DNA from: Bacteroidales bacterium | GTDB taxonomy: Bacteria; Bacteroidota; Bacteroidia; Bacteroidales; Muribaculaceae | Assembly: GCA_015061005.1 (NCBI GenBank) | Contig: SUXJ01000001.1 | Span: 186,001-250,000 of the forward strand | Reading direction: 5' to 3' | DNA: 64,000 nt | In this document: positions 44,580-53,203 of the stretch, one piece after another | Numbering within the stretch: position 1 is the stretch's first letter | Layout of the letters: every line of letters begins with the position of its first letter | Notes under the pieces: model-generated | What the model was told of the DNA's origin: nothing | What the model saw: only the letters and a program-made list of their open reading frames with translations | Database searches by the model: none | Program-made: the position numbers and the translations under genes

Positions 44580-45581
44580 TTATGTAATCGAAATATATTT
44601 CCGTATTTTCGCGAGTCGTTTGAATTCTAACCGAATAAGCTTTATTAGAAGTGTTATCCAAATTGGCAGAACTAATAACAATATAGAAATTCGTAGGTTC
44701 TGTATTTTCTGAGCCTCCGGGAATTCGGCATAAAATCTTAATCCGTTTTCTCTAATTTGTAGAATCTTAGTTTTATCAGAATAGATAAATTTATTAAACG
44801 AAATAATATCAGGGCTGATATTAACTGAGATTAACTCAATTGGTCCCACAGTGTTTATAATGATAGTGTCGCAATCTAATCGAGAATCAAGGTTAAGACA
44901 AATTTTGCAATCAAGTTTTGAAATGTCACCCTTGGAATTAAGTCTCGGTTTAAAATGATCAAAGTTGTTGTATGATTGGGAGCATAGAGCGATTATATGA
45001 TTATTACAGGAATGTGAGGCCGGAAGTCTTTCTAAATAGAACCAAGTTTCTGAGCTTGTGCCGCTGGGCAAGTTACGCTTAATATCTAAGGACTTAAATT
45101 TACGAATAGCTACCAGGTGGTCTTTTGTCCATATTTCTTGGTCGTGAGGTATAGTGAAATCATACAAGTTAGATAGAATATCAATGCGCGTTAAATAAAC
45201 CGTTGAAATTCTATTGCATAATATAGAATCGTAATGGAATAATGATTCGTAAAATTCTCTAATTCTATTATTTCGAAAACAATCGTTTGTCTTCTGAAAC
45301 AGACATGGAGAATTTTTCCTACAAGCGTGTTTTATGGTGAGTTTCGCACCAAGTTGCTCCTTGTAATAAAATGGTTCATCACTATAATCCATGCCTAAAT
45401 AAACAGTGCAAGATTCTGAACCAATAGATCCGGCAATGTTGGCATTATAATGGACTTCTTTATGTGGGATTCGATACCAAATTGATAAATAGTATAAATC
45501 AACCATAATAGCACCCATCACAGCGCAGATTAAAGTCCAGCGTATGGATATGGTTCTTATAGTATTTAGTAAATTCATCAT
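44580..45581 (-). CDS. Unknown two-helix membrane protein, last gene of the caspase cluster
   Basis: I do not recognise a family. The 333-residue product has a hydrophobic helix at about residues 13-33 and a second at about 300-318, followed by a basic tail (RLEFKRLAKIRKY). The long middle part, about 260 residues, should lie outside the membrane; it is mixed alpha/beta with several Cys (for example CRKNSPC and CFRNN). It follows the transglutaminase-fold gene by 8 bases and probably ends the transcript. Codon use is AT-rich, as in its neighbours and unlike the flanking housekeeping genes. Confidence 0.7.
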   Translation of the reverse strand: MMNLLNTIRTISIRWTLICAVMGAIMVDLYYLSIWYRIPHKEVHYNANIAGSIGSESCTVYLGMDYSDEPFYYKEQLGAKLTIKHACRKNSPCLFQKTNDCFRNNRIREFYESLFHYDSILCNRISTVYLTRIDILSNLYDFTIPHDQEIWTKDHLVAIRKFKSLDIKRNLPSGTSSETWFYLERLPASHSCNNHIIALCSQSYNNFDHFKPRLNSKGDISKLDCKICLNLDSRLDCDTIIINTVGPIELISVNISPDIISFNKFIYSDKTKILQIRENGLRFYAEFPEAQKIQNLRISILLLVLPIWITLLIKLIRLEFKRLAKIRKYISIT

Positions 45582-45589
45582 TTGAAGTC

Positions 45590-47041
45590 CTATTGAGATA
45601 GTAAAATAACTTTAGCAGTTTTATTTTCCATTTCAGGCATTGTGGCACCAATTGGAGCTCCAATATATGTTGGATCTGCGATGACGAACGGTTTATTATC
45701 GTAAAGGATATAATCACCTTCGACTCTATCTGTAAATCTTACTGCCGTGGCAAGATGTCCGGGGTAATATACGAGTAGAACCTCTAATCCTAATAAATCG
45801 CGTACTAATCTCGAATATAAGATAGATCTGTCTTCGCAATCGCAATAGGGATAGAATAATGTTTCCTCAGCGAAGAATGCTCTGTCATGTCCCCAGATTT
45901 TGTCGTCAAATTCATATGTAAAGCCGGTTTGAACTAAGTTTAAGAGTTTATTCGCGGCGTCTAACTGTCCAAGACCTCGAATGCAATTATATAATTGTGG
46001 GTAAACACTGTCTTTTATGTTTTGAGAAAGGGGAGTATTTGCATACATGGCCCAACGCGTCATGAAATTATTGTCAATATATGATTTGGGGTACGATTCA
46101 AAAAAATCAATGATATTTTCGTTAACATTAACCGTTATGCGCATATCCGGAAATCTTTTGGACAGAATTTCTCTTTTGGTGGACGCTTTAATACCAAATT
46201 CTTGCTCATGAGGAATCCAGAAAGATATGATTTGTTCATTCGGAAAATTATAATTAAACACGTCTAAATGTGTGTCATGACAATTATATCCATAGAAATA
46301 GGTATTGTCAATGATAAATGTTGGAATATCGTAAAGATGATGAGGACTTGCGTATAGAAAATATAATGTATCATCGGATTTTGCCAATCGGATTTTGTAG
46401 CCAATTTGGCAGAGTAAGAACGCAGTGAGCAGATTTGATTCGCTTTTCCCTTTAACAGCTGATTTGGCAAATTTATCAAGAAACTGAATAAATGCCCAAT
46501 CACACAAATTATGAGAGATTCTGAATTCGATGCAATCTCGAATAGTATTGTCTAATGCCCCATTCGCCAGCATATTCCATTGTGAAGCAATGTTTTCATT
46601 TGAAATTGAGGATAAATCAAGGGGTTGATTTCCGTCAAACCTAATACAACATTCTAAACCATAGAAATCAAATCTGCAATGTGTGGTATGAGGATTGGGA
46701 TTCTCCTTAATTGGTTGAATTGGTAGAGGTTGAGGCGCAATGCGGGGCAAAGGGTGAATATCTGCATTGATAGCCCTTCCCTTTATTGCTTCGTCGCGAT
46801 TATAGAAAATAGGGGGTGTGTCTTTATCTTTTGGTTGGCGAATGATTGGCAATGCCCTATATTGTTCCCATGCTCTCTTCATCCATTCCGCATACTCATG
46901 ATTTGCTTTCGCTCTAAACGAGTTGTAGTTTGTTATAGCTTTATTTCTGAATAATTCATAGGAATCACTAATGTCTTCTATTTGGGCAAAAACTGATGAA
47001 AAATGTATAAGAATCAGGCAAATAAAACTAAAATTTCTCAT
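45590..47041 (-). CDS. Exported protein with transglutaminase-like (papain-fold) domain
   Basis: The 483-residue protein has a signal peptide (cut near SSVFAQ). The N-terminal and middle parts have no recognised domain; there is a Pro-rich stretch at 95-118. The last 90 residues fit a transglutaminase-like core: YCDCEDRSILYSRLVRDLLG (Cys 400 or 402), YYPGHLATAV (His 429) and FVIADPTYIG (Asp 456), in the Cys-His-Asp order of that fold. Proteins of this class can be proteases, amidases or cross-linking enzymes. It overlaps the L,D-transpeptidase gene by 4 bases, so the two are coupled. Function is inferred from motif order only. Confidence 0.7.
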   Translation of the reverse strand: MRNFSFICLILIHFSSVFAQIEDISDSYELFRNKAITNYNSFRAKANHEYAEWMKRAWEQYRALPIIRQPKDKDTPPIFYNRDEAIKGRAINADIHPLPRIAPQPLPIQPIKENPNPHTTHCRFDFYGLECCIRFDGNQPLDLSSISNENIASQWNMLANGALDNTIRDCIEFRISHNLCDWAFIQFLDKFAKSAVKGKSESNLLTAFLLCQIGYKIRLAKSDDTLYFLYASPHHLYDIPTFIIDNTYFYGYNCHDTHLDVFNYNFPNEQIISFWIPHEQEFGIKASTKREILSKRFPDMRITVNVNENIIDFFESYPKSYIDNNFMTRWAMYANTPLSQNIKDSVYPQLYNCIRGLGQLDAANKLLNLVQTGFTYEFDDKIWGHDRAFFAEETLFYPYCDCEDRSILYSRLVRDLLGLEVLLVYYPGHLATAVRFTDRVEGDYILYDNKPFVIADPTYIGAPIGATMPEMENKTAKVILLSQ

Positions 47042-47508
47042 TGGATAGAATCTTTTGTAATACGCACTTTCATTCCGATGAAGACATATCTATATAAATT
47101 TACTAGGTCTTCATTTTTCAATCGAATGCACCCTTCACTTTCTCTTTTTCCGATAGATTGTGGAAAGCATGTACCATGAATTCCGATATGGCGACTCATT
47201 GGTGTCTTTAACCTAAAAAACCACGGTCCGTAGGCGTTTTCCCTGATCCCATGTCCATCTTTGAAGTCATGCTCCCATGATGATGAATTCTGAATCATCG
47301 AGATGGTAAAATCTCCTTCAGGAGTCTTATGATCTCCTTGTCGTGTTTTTTGCCCAAAATTCTTTCCGATACATACAGGGAATGACTCCAAAGTATCAGA
47401 TTGCTCTACAACATATAATCTCATTTGGGTCTTATCAATAACTATTTGTCGTTGAGCATATACTGATATAAAACATAATAGCCCTATAAACGTAATTCGT
47501 AGTCTCAT
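47038..47508 (-). CDS. Exported L,D-transpeptidase (YkuD fold)
   Basis: A short 156-residue protein with a signal peptide (cut near SVYAQ) directly followed by the YkuD domain: the KTPEGDFTIS strand, MSRHIGIHGT with His 111, and the catalytic ESEGCIRL with Cys 127 and Arg 129. Such enzymes make 3-3 peptidoglycan cross-links or attach proteins to the wall, acting in the periplasm. The family's SHGC is SEGC here, a common variant. It lies 17 bases after the caspase gene and overlaps the transglutaminase-fold gene. Confidence 0.88.
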   Translation of the reverse strand: MRLRITFIGLLCFISVYAQRQIVIDKTQMRLYVVEQSDTLESFPVCIGKNFGQKTRQGDHKTPEGDFTISMIQNSSSWEHDFKDGHGIRENAYGPWFFRLKTPMSRHIGIHGTCFPQSIGKRESEGCIRLKNEDLVNLYRYVFIGMKVRITKDSIQ

Positions 47509-47525
47509 TTAAGCATAATTATATT

Positions 47526-48914
47526 TCAAAAATCTATATTTCTCCAAGACGCTTTTATATCATCGCTAACTGTGATGTTTGGAGTTTGAATCTTCTTATT
47601 AACATCAATAGAAGTTTTTGTGACTTCAGATATGACGTGATCTGAGAGTTCTCCCAATGTAATCTTTCCTTTGTTGTCTTTTAATGATTTCAGGAGATAA
47701 TATGTAAACAACCCATGTTGTTGGTCATCATAGGAGTATGCCGTTTCAGTACCGCTACATGCTGAAAAGACTATTGAGTTGTTCTGTAAAATAGGTTTTG
47801 ATTGTTTGATAGCAACGCCTCTCGCAGCGGTAATCATTTTCCCGTCTCGTTTAGCGCCGGAAAAACAAGCGTCAAAGATAAATAGAGATTGCTCACTATT
47901 CTTGGATACGGAAGAAATGATTTCACTAATATCTAATCCCGAATGAACATTTTTTGCATATCCATCTGTTGGAAGCAGATATGATGTTGTGCTATCTTCT
48001 GATGGTAGCCCATGACCTGCGTAGAATACGATAGCTTTGGATTTTGGGTGAGTCTTTAAAACGTCATTGAACCAAGAAAGTTCATATTTGAATTTATTTA
48101 GAGATGCATTCGTAAGCAATCTAATATTTTCTTTAGGAACTCCTAATGTTTGATTGATGTATTTAAAAAAGATATTCCCATCTCTTGCTGCAAAAGGCAC
48201 TTTTGCTTCAAATTCGTAATCCTCGTTGGCAACTATAAGAACATAGGTGTTGGGTCTTTTAGATTTGGCTATGGGCACTTCGACATCAACATCTGAGTCA
48301 ATGGCATATTTCTTTTTTATATGTTTTAACCAATCATCATAGGTCTTAAATTCTTTTGAATCTGATAATCCTTCTTGATATAATTGCTGCAGCAAATCGC
48401 AGACGAATAGGTCGTCACTATAACGGCTGCCCCAGCGTATGCTCTGATTGAGATAGGTTTCATTGTACGTTTCATAATATAATTCAGCGTATAATGAATT
48501 CAAATATCTTATAACACGTCCTGTTTTAGAACCAAAAAAATCAGTAAAGTTGGGATCATTAATTTCTGCAATTTTTGTAAAGCATTCAATCGCCAATTTT
48601 TTATCAGGATTAATGGAAAGTCCATCAATTGTGGATGGGTTCATGTATGCCATACCCAAGTGATAAAGCGCATCTAAATCCCCATATTTTGCTCCGATCG
48701 AATACATCCTAAGTGCATCATTAGGGCGTCCCATTTTTTCATATAATTCACCTAATTGTCTTCGAACGCCACCATATTCCGTAGAGCGTAGGCAAGATTG
48801 TAAGACAGAGACCGCTTCATTTATGTTTTCTTCTTTGTTATATAGTATTGATGCGTAGTTCATGTAAGCGGCAAACTTTAATTCTTTAGTATTATCGGTT
48901 GTCGCCATTGCCAT
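47526..48914 (-). CDS. Caspase-like (C14) peptidase with TPR/Sel1 repeats, main reading frame of a frameshifted gene
   Basis: This frame encodes Sel1/TPR-type helices (about residues 5-130) and a C14 caspase domain (about 222-455). The catalytic dyad is visible: His 301 in FYAGHG and Cys 350 in FDACFSGA. Preceding strands (NTYVLIVANEDY, KENIRLLTN) fit the fold. The Met-Ala-Met-Ala start has no signal peptide, but codons upstream in the same frame (PTQLQDTNKAKYYYK) continue the repeat pattern. The signal peptide and first repeats are in another frame at 48878-49291. One missing A in the coding-strand run at 48989-48987 would join them into one exported protein of about 585 residues. Confidence 0.85.
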   Translation of the reverse strand: MAMATTDNTKELKFAAYMNYASILYNKEENINEAVSVLQSCLRSTEYGGVRRQLGELYEKMGRPNDALRMYSIGAKYGDLDALYHLGMAYMNPSTIDGLSINPDKKLAIECFTKIAEINDPNFTDFFGSKTGRVIRYLNSLYAELYYETYNETYLNQSIRWGSRYSDDLFVCDLLQQLYQEGLSDSKEFKTYDDWLKHIKKKYAIDSDVDVEVPIAKSKRPNTYVLIVANEDYEFEAKVPFAARDGNIFFKYINQTLGVPKENIRLLTNASLNKFKYELSWFNDVLKTHPKSKAIVFYAGHGLPSEDSTTSYLLPTDGYAKNVHSGLDISEIISSVSKNSEQSLFIFDACFSGAKRDGKMITAARGVAIKQSKPILQNNSIVFSACSGTETAYSYDDQQHGLFTYYLLKSLKDNKGKITLGELSDHVISEVTKTSIDVNKKIQTPNITVSDDIKASWRNIDF

Positions 48915-49291
48915 TTTATAGTAGTATTTTGCTTTATTCGTGTCTTGTAGTTGTGTTGGAATCCAACTTTTATTAAATACACCGTATTTACATTATCATA
49001 GGATAACCCCATATAAAACATGGCACGAACATCGCCTTGAACGATCGCTTTCTCAAACCAATGTCTTGCTTGTAGTATTTCTCGTTTTTCAAACATTAAA
49101 CAACATCCGGCTATATGCTGAGCGTTGACATTACCACGTTGAGCAAACGGTAAGGCAAGTTCTAATGCTGCATCATACTCTTCTTGTTTAATTAAGTCAT
49201 TAATGCGGTCAGATGTCTGAGCCCAATTATTTGCAATAGCGTAAATTGAGCCAATTATTAGATAACTAAAAATAAGAAATATTTTTTTCAT
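48878..49291 (-). CDS. N-terminal part of the caspase-like protein: signal peptide and Sel1 repeats
   Basis: This frame begins with a signal peptide (MKKIFLIFSYLIIGSIYA) and two Sel1-like repeats (ALPFAQRGNVNAQHIAG, ARHWFEKAIVQGDVRAMFYMG). After YDNV, near 48990, it turns into unlikely sequence (QHNYKTRIKQNTTIKWQWRQ) and stops at 48878, while the -1 frame resumes as KYGVFNKSWIPTQLQDT. The protein is therefore best read as the 5' end of the caspase gene, broken by a single-base loss in a short A-run. It may be a real mutation, phase variation or an assembly error; the cluster is otherwise intact. Confidence 0.75.
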   Translation of the reverse strand: MKKIFLIFSYLIIGSIYAIANNWAQTSDRINDLIKQEEYDAALELALPFAQRGNVNAQHIAGCCLMFEKREILQARHWFEKAIVQGDVRAMFYMGLSYDNVNTVYLIKVGFQHNYKTRIKQNTTIKWQWRQPIILKN

Positions 49292-49296
49292 GATGG

Positions 49297-50163
49297 CTAT
49301 GGTGTTATTGTAAAAGGAATTTCAAAATATTGCATTTTCAGGTCGTGGTTACGAGCTTTCGCTACCCAGAGGTTCAAGTCTTGAAGTTGAAGAGTCCGGG
49401 GGAGGTCTTCTGATATGCTAATATCAGCTGATTTAATGAACTTATTCTCGGAAAAAATAACAGCAATTCTATTATATTCTACAACATCGTTGCACGTCAT
49501 TACATATTCATCAACGAGTGTGGTGTCATGAAGTGATGAACATTCCTTACTAAAGAATATGTATTCCTTATTCGCTTCGATTTGATATACGCCATCTTGC
49601 TGCCTTGCATAAGGCAGTAAACAAAACGCATTGTTGCAATTGTCTATTAAATAAACTGACAAATATCCATTAATAGGTGATGCGAGATATAGATAAAAAT
49701 CATCGTTGTTGCGGAATTCCGTGCTTTCAAATCTAAGGTCTGTACTATTGCGCAATAGTTTTGTCTTAATTGGAGCATAAAATTCGTTTATCTGTCGGAT
49801 TTTTCCTTTTACTATAACATGGATGCAAAGTAACTCATCAGAGTAAGTAATGTCGTATTCAGGTTTGCCGAATGTTTCCACCCATTCTCCTCTCAAATCG
49901 CTTAGCCCAATAGATTGAAAATCTATTTCCGTGTTGTTACTATTGTTAGATATTTGAGTATGGTTAGTTTGGCTTATAATGGTTCCATACTCATCGGCAA
50001 TAACTTGAATTTTTGCTCGCTGTAATGCAATGGCTTTTGCTTGGTCTAAAGACAATGATGTTGGTGCAATATACGTATATTCGCTTATTACGTTTTTAGA
50101 TGTTTGAGAGAATGAAATCAATGTACTAAGCAGACATATTATAGAGCTTATAATACGGTTCAT
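49297..50163 (-). CDS. Exported DUF4384-like protein
   Basis: The 288-residue protein starts at the ATG at 50163 (an upstream in-frame TTG is less likely) and has a signal peptide ending near ISFSQ. Residues 35-130 resemble the LPP20-type alpha/beta fold (LDQAKAIALQRAKIQVI). The C-terminal half has the pattern of DUF4384 (DDFYLYLASPINGYLSVYLI, CLLPYAR, ANKEYIFFS), a domain often found next to or fused with caspase-like peptidases. Its start overlaps the stop of the preceding gene by 1 base (TAATG), and 5 bases separate it from the caspase gene. Confidence 0.7.
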   Translation of the reverse strand: MNRIISSIICLLSTLISFSQTSKNVISEYTYIAPTSLSLDQAKAIALQRAKIQVIADEYGTIISQTNHTQISNNSNNTEIDFQSIGLSDLRGEWVETFGKPEYDITYSDELLCIHVIVKGKIRQINEFYAPIKTKLLRNSTDLRFESTEFRNNDDFYLYLASPINGYLSVYLIDNCNNAFCLLPYARQQDGVYQIEANKEYIFFSKECSSLHDTTLVDEYVMTCNDVVEYNRIAVIFSENKFIKSADISISEDLPRTLQLQDLNLWVAKARNHDLKMQYFEIPFTITP

Positions 50164-50840
50164 TACCAACCAAGTACTTTGTCAAGTTTCTTATGTAGAG
50201 AGTCCCCTCGTTCTTCAAGCCCTTTTTTTATGACTTGTTTAGCTGCTGATTTAGCTGCGTTTTGAGGATATGCAATACGCACCAAAACTTCTTTATTCTG
50301 ACCATTGATTGTGCGGTATGTCTCCACTACAGGTATCAATCGCCCTAAACTTTGAGAAATTAAAGTCTGGGATTCCATTACCGTTCTTATGATAGATGCG
50401 GCTTCGTTTTGCTCCATCTGTTCGTTTGCGAAGTCATTTTCAACTAATGCTGTAATCTCTGTCTGAATTTGACCTGCAATGTTATGTTTTGCTAATTCAA
50501 GTGCTTGTAATTTCGCTGCATCATAGTTGCCCCCAATGCTCATAGCTTCCGCCATAAAATATAATGGGTAGCCATCAGAATCATACTGATATTGCATTAT
50601 ATATGATTTGTCTAATTGTTTTTCGAGTGGGAGTGCTCCCGGAGTGGTCTTCCATCCCTCTTTGGTGAGGCGTTTTGCTTCCTTTCTCGCATTTTTGCTC
50701 GCTTTCTCGTTTAGGGCTTTTTTAGAGGCTTTAGCCATCTCTTGTCTTTCCTTGCTCGCATCTTTGCTTGACTGAGCATAAGTAATACTTGATGCCGTTA
50801 ATAGCATCATTGCAACGAGTCCAAAAATAATTTTTTTCAT
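50163..50840 (-). CDS. Exported LPP20-like protein, first gene of the caspase cluster
   Basis: A signal peptide (cut near ITYAQ) is followed by a highly charged Lys/Ala/Glu helix (residues 25-60, probably coiled). About 140 residues then have an LPP20-like pattern (AKLQALELAKHNIAGQIQTEITALVENDF, SLGRLIPVVETYRT, EVLVRIAYP). No lipobox is present. The role is unknown; similar proteins are found beside DUF4384 and caspase genes. The predicted RNA and promoter upstream may control this operon. Confidence 0.65.
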   Translation of the reverse strand: MKKIIFGLVAMMLLTASSITYAQSSKDASKERQEMAKASKKALNEKASKNARKEAKRLTKEGWKTTPGALPLEKQLDKSYIMQYQYDSDGYPLYFMAEAMSIGGNYDAAKLQALELAKHNIAGQIQTEITALVENDFANEQMEQNEAASIIRTVMESQTLISQSLGRLIPVVETYRTINGQNKEVLVRIAYPQNAAKSAAKQVIKKGLEERGDSLHKKLDKVLGW

Positions 50841-50898
50841 AGTGGGACTGTGATAATGTTAATGTTGGCAGACTCACAATCCAACGTATAATGTTAAT

Positions 50899-51218
50899 AA
50901 AAAAAGCGTGAGAGTCTTTACTATTGCTCGTCCCGCTTTTTGAGGCTCTGACATTGCCCGGTTAGTCGAACGAGCAACGAGAGGCCTCACGCAAATATGT
51001 AAGAAAGTACACCAACACTTTCCCTTTCATCTCGAAAGGCAGTATTGCGACATTTCATTTTTACATACTCCATAGGCATCTACAATTGCTGCATTCTTGA
51101 CTAACCATTAGAAACTGTCAGATTTCAAAAAGCCAAGAAAGAGCGCAGGTAAACGCTTTCTATCATGTCCGCTTCCCACCCACTTTAACCCATCGCATTG
51201 GGCCTCTGTGAGCGATAT
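50899..51218 (-). ncRNA. Candidate structured RNA or terminated leader upstream of the caspase cluster
   Basis: Downstream of a strong minus-strand promoter lies about 320 bases without a gene, ending in a hairpin and seven U's. The hairpin has a 7-bp closing stem (50986-50992 with 50906-50912, GCGTGAG/CTCACGC), an internal bubble of 8 by 11 bases, and an 8-bp upper stem (50970-50977 with 50924-50931). The 5' AGAGGCC (51207-51201) can also pair with GGCCTCT (50986-50980) at the bubble. The stem-bubble-stem layout recalls 6S RNA, but I do not recognise a family. It could equally be an attenuating leader for the cluster. Confidence 0.4.
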
Positions 51219-51224
51219 GCGAGA

Positions 51225-51255
51225 CAAAGTTATAAACAAATTTTATTATTTCAAA
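51225..51255 (-). promoter_or_regulatory. Promoter for the candidate RNA / caspase cluster
   Basis: TTTG (51255 to 51252) and TAACTTTG (51232 to 51225) on the minus strand are 19 bases apart, a full consensus match. It lies in the gap between the Na/Pi cotransporter gene stop and the caspase cluster. Confidence 0.75.
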
Positions 51256-51348
51256 ATTTTTTAGAAGTATTCGTAAAAATCAAGGGAGCTGAGCCGATTG
51301 CTATATTGCTTGGCTCAATTCCCTTGCGAGATTACTTATTCGTAAGGG

Positions 51349-53103
51349 TTACTTTTCTACGTATGAACGTTCAAGGTCCTGCGATATATTGATAATAAAG
51401 TCGCCCATCCGTTCAAAAACATTTATAATATCTATGTAGTAAACACTGGTGTGATAGTTTTTATTACCGAATTCAATATCCTCGATTTCAGTATCTCGCA
51501 GAATCGTTCGCAAACTATTAATTCGATCTTCTGCGTTATAGGCATTGCTAATTTCATTTAGACTACCTTTATTCGCCAACACAAGATTATCTAACATAGC
51601 AACATAAGCATCATCTACCGCATCAGCCATATTTGCCAATTTTCGAATGGTATCGGAGTCAAACGTCTTTTTATGAATATTTCTGCGCGACAAAATCCTA
51701 CTGATTGCCTCACCTGAATCACCTAACGACTCAAGCTCTCCGATGATTTTATACATAGCCTTGATTTTTCTTGAAGTTTTTTCGCTGATTTCCTCTACCG
51801 AGACGGCATTGAGGAATGTGGCTATTTCAAATTCAATTCGGTCTGAGATTTCTTCATATTTTACCAACTTAGCTCGGTGTTCTTCAAACTTGTCAAGATC
51901 GGTTTCTTGAATTGCTGCCTTGGCATATTTCAAGCCATTTCTTGAAACCTCTGCAAAGTGTATGATTTCTTTAAAAGCTTGTTCGGTTGCCAACTCGGGA
52001 GTCGACAATGGCCCGGCCTCAATATATTTCAATCTATATATTTCTTCACCGTTATTCTTGGGCCCTTTAATCACCGCACAAACAAGAACTTTAATGGCAT
52101 TAATAAACCAAATCAATATAAGCGTATTTATGGTGTTGAACAATGTATGAAGCATTGACAAACCATATAAAGCGGCAGTCTGGGAATCAGTTTGGACCGG
52201 CACTCCATTCTCATCATAAATCATTTGAATTGAGAAATCGGGTGACGCAGGATTAGGCAATCCGAAAATGGTCGCGGTAATAACTCCAACAAACTTAAGA
52301 AACAATGGAAATGCGATAAGTGCCCAAATAACACCGAAAACATTAAAGACCGTGTGGGCCAAAGCTGCCCTTTTTGCAGAAACGTTACCTACCGCTGCTG
52401 CGATATTCGCAGTAATCGTTGTGCCGATGTTTTCACCGAGCACCATTGCGCAAGCCATATCAAAATGAATCCAGCCCATATTGAGCATAATAAGCGTCAG
52501 AGCCATTGTGGCACTTGAAGACTGCAACACAAGAGTTAGTACCGTTCCAAGCACAAGGAAAATCAGCACCGAACCAAAACCATGCCCTTGCCAGCCTTGA
52601 ATAAATGAAAGCACCTCCGGAGTTTGCTGTAAATCCGGCACGGAACTCTTCATAAGCGAAAGGCCGAGAAAGAGCAAAGAGAAACCGATTATGAGTTCTG
52701 AAATATTTCTGCGTTGATCTTTCTTTGAAATCGACAACACAAACCCGACGGCCATCAAAGGGACTGCCAATATAGAGATGTCTGCCTTAAAGCCAAGCCA
52801 AGAAACAAGCCAAGCGGTAACAGTCGTTCCGATATTAGCACCCATGATTACGCTGATTGCCTGCACCAAAGTCAACAATCCGGCATTAACAAAACTAACC
52901 ACCATAACCGTAGTGGCCGATGATGATTGAATAACCGAGGTTACACCCAAACCGGTCAACACTCCTCTAAATGGGCTTGCCGTCATTGCGGAAAGCATAT
53001 TTCTCAGCCTATCGCCAGCAACCTTCTGGAGCCCGGTACTCATCATGTTCATACCATACAGGAACATTCCAAGGGCTCCCAATAATGTGAATAATTGCAA
53101 CAT
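51349..53103 (-). CDS. Na+/phosphate cotransporter family protein with PhoU-like tail
   Basis: The 584-residue protein has two inverted membrane halves, each with the QSSSATT signature (about residues 59-65 and 193-199) of NptA/SLC34-type transporters, and GANIGTT/GENIGTT motifs. The C-terminal 220 residues are a PhoU-like helical domain (EISDRIEFEIATFL, YKIIGELESLGDSGEAI). It is expected to move phosphate with sodium at the inner membrane, with the PhoU part modulating it. It is a single-gene unit between two gaps. Confidence 0.93.
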   Translation of the reverse strand: MLQLFTLLGALGMFLYGMNMMSTGLQKVAGDRLRNMLSAMTASPFRGVLTGLGVTSVIQSSSATTVMVVSFVNAGLLTLVQAISVIMGANIGTTVTAWLVSWLGFKADISILAVPLMAVGFVLSISKKDQRRNISELIIGFSLLFLGLSLMKSSVPDLQQTPEVLSFIQGWQGHGFGSVLIFLVLGTVLTLVLQSSSATMALTLIMLNMGWIHFDMACAMVLGENIGTTITANIAAAVGNVSAKRAALAHTVFNVFGVIWALIAFPLFLKFVGVITATIFGLPNPASPDFSIQMIYDENGVPVQTDSQTAALYGLSMLHTLFNTINTLILIWFINAIKVLVCAVIKGPKNNGEEIYRLKYIEAGPLSTPELATEQAFKEIIHFAEVSRNGLKYAKAAIQETDLDKFEEHRAKLVKYEEISDRIEFEIATFLNAVSVEEISEKTSRKIKAMYKIIGELESLGDSGEAISRILSRRNIHKKTFDSDTIRKLANMADAVDDAYVAMLDNLVLANKGSLNEISNAYNAEDRINSLRTILRDTEIEDIEFGNKNYHTSVYYIDIINVFERMGDFIINISQDLERSYVEK

Positions 53104-53203
53104 AAATTTAATATTGATTTTTATTTACTTACTTATAACATAGAAACTCCCCCCTTACAATTCCTAAGGGGAATACACACTCCCTCCATGAGGGAGAAGA
53201 ACG

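Noticed and set aside
47526..49291. Programmed ribosomal frameshift in the caspase gene
   Set aside because: No slippery heptamer or downstream pseudoknot was apparent at the junction; a single-base deletion in an A-run explains it more simply.
44580..50840. Cytosolic abortive-infection caspase defence system
   Set aside because: Nearly all products carry signal peptides, so the enzymes would act outside the cytosol; no sensor NTPase, nuclease or other phage-defence hallmark is nearby.
50899..51218. tmRNA, RNase P RNA or SRP RNA
   Set aside because: The conserved sequence hallmarks of these RNAs are not present.
51198..51392. Small plus-strand open frame beside the Na/Pi cotransporter gene
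   Set aside because: It overlaps the transporter end and the strong minus-strand promoter; the sequence is not protein-like.
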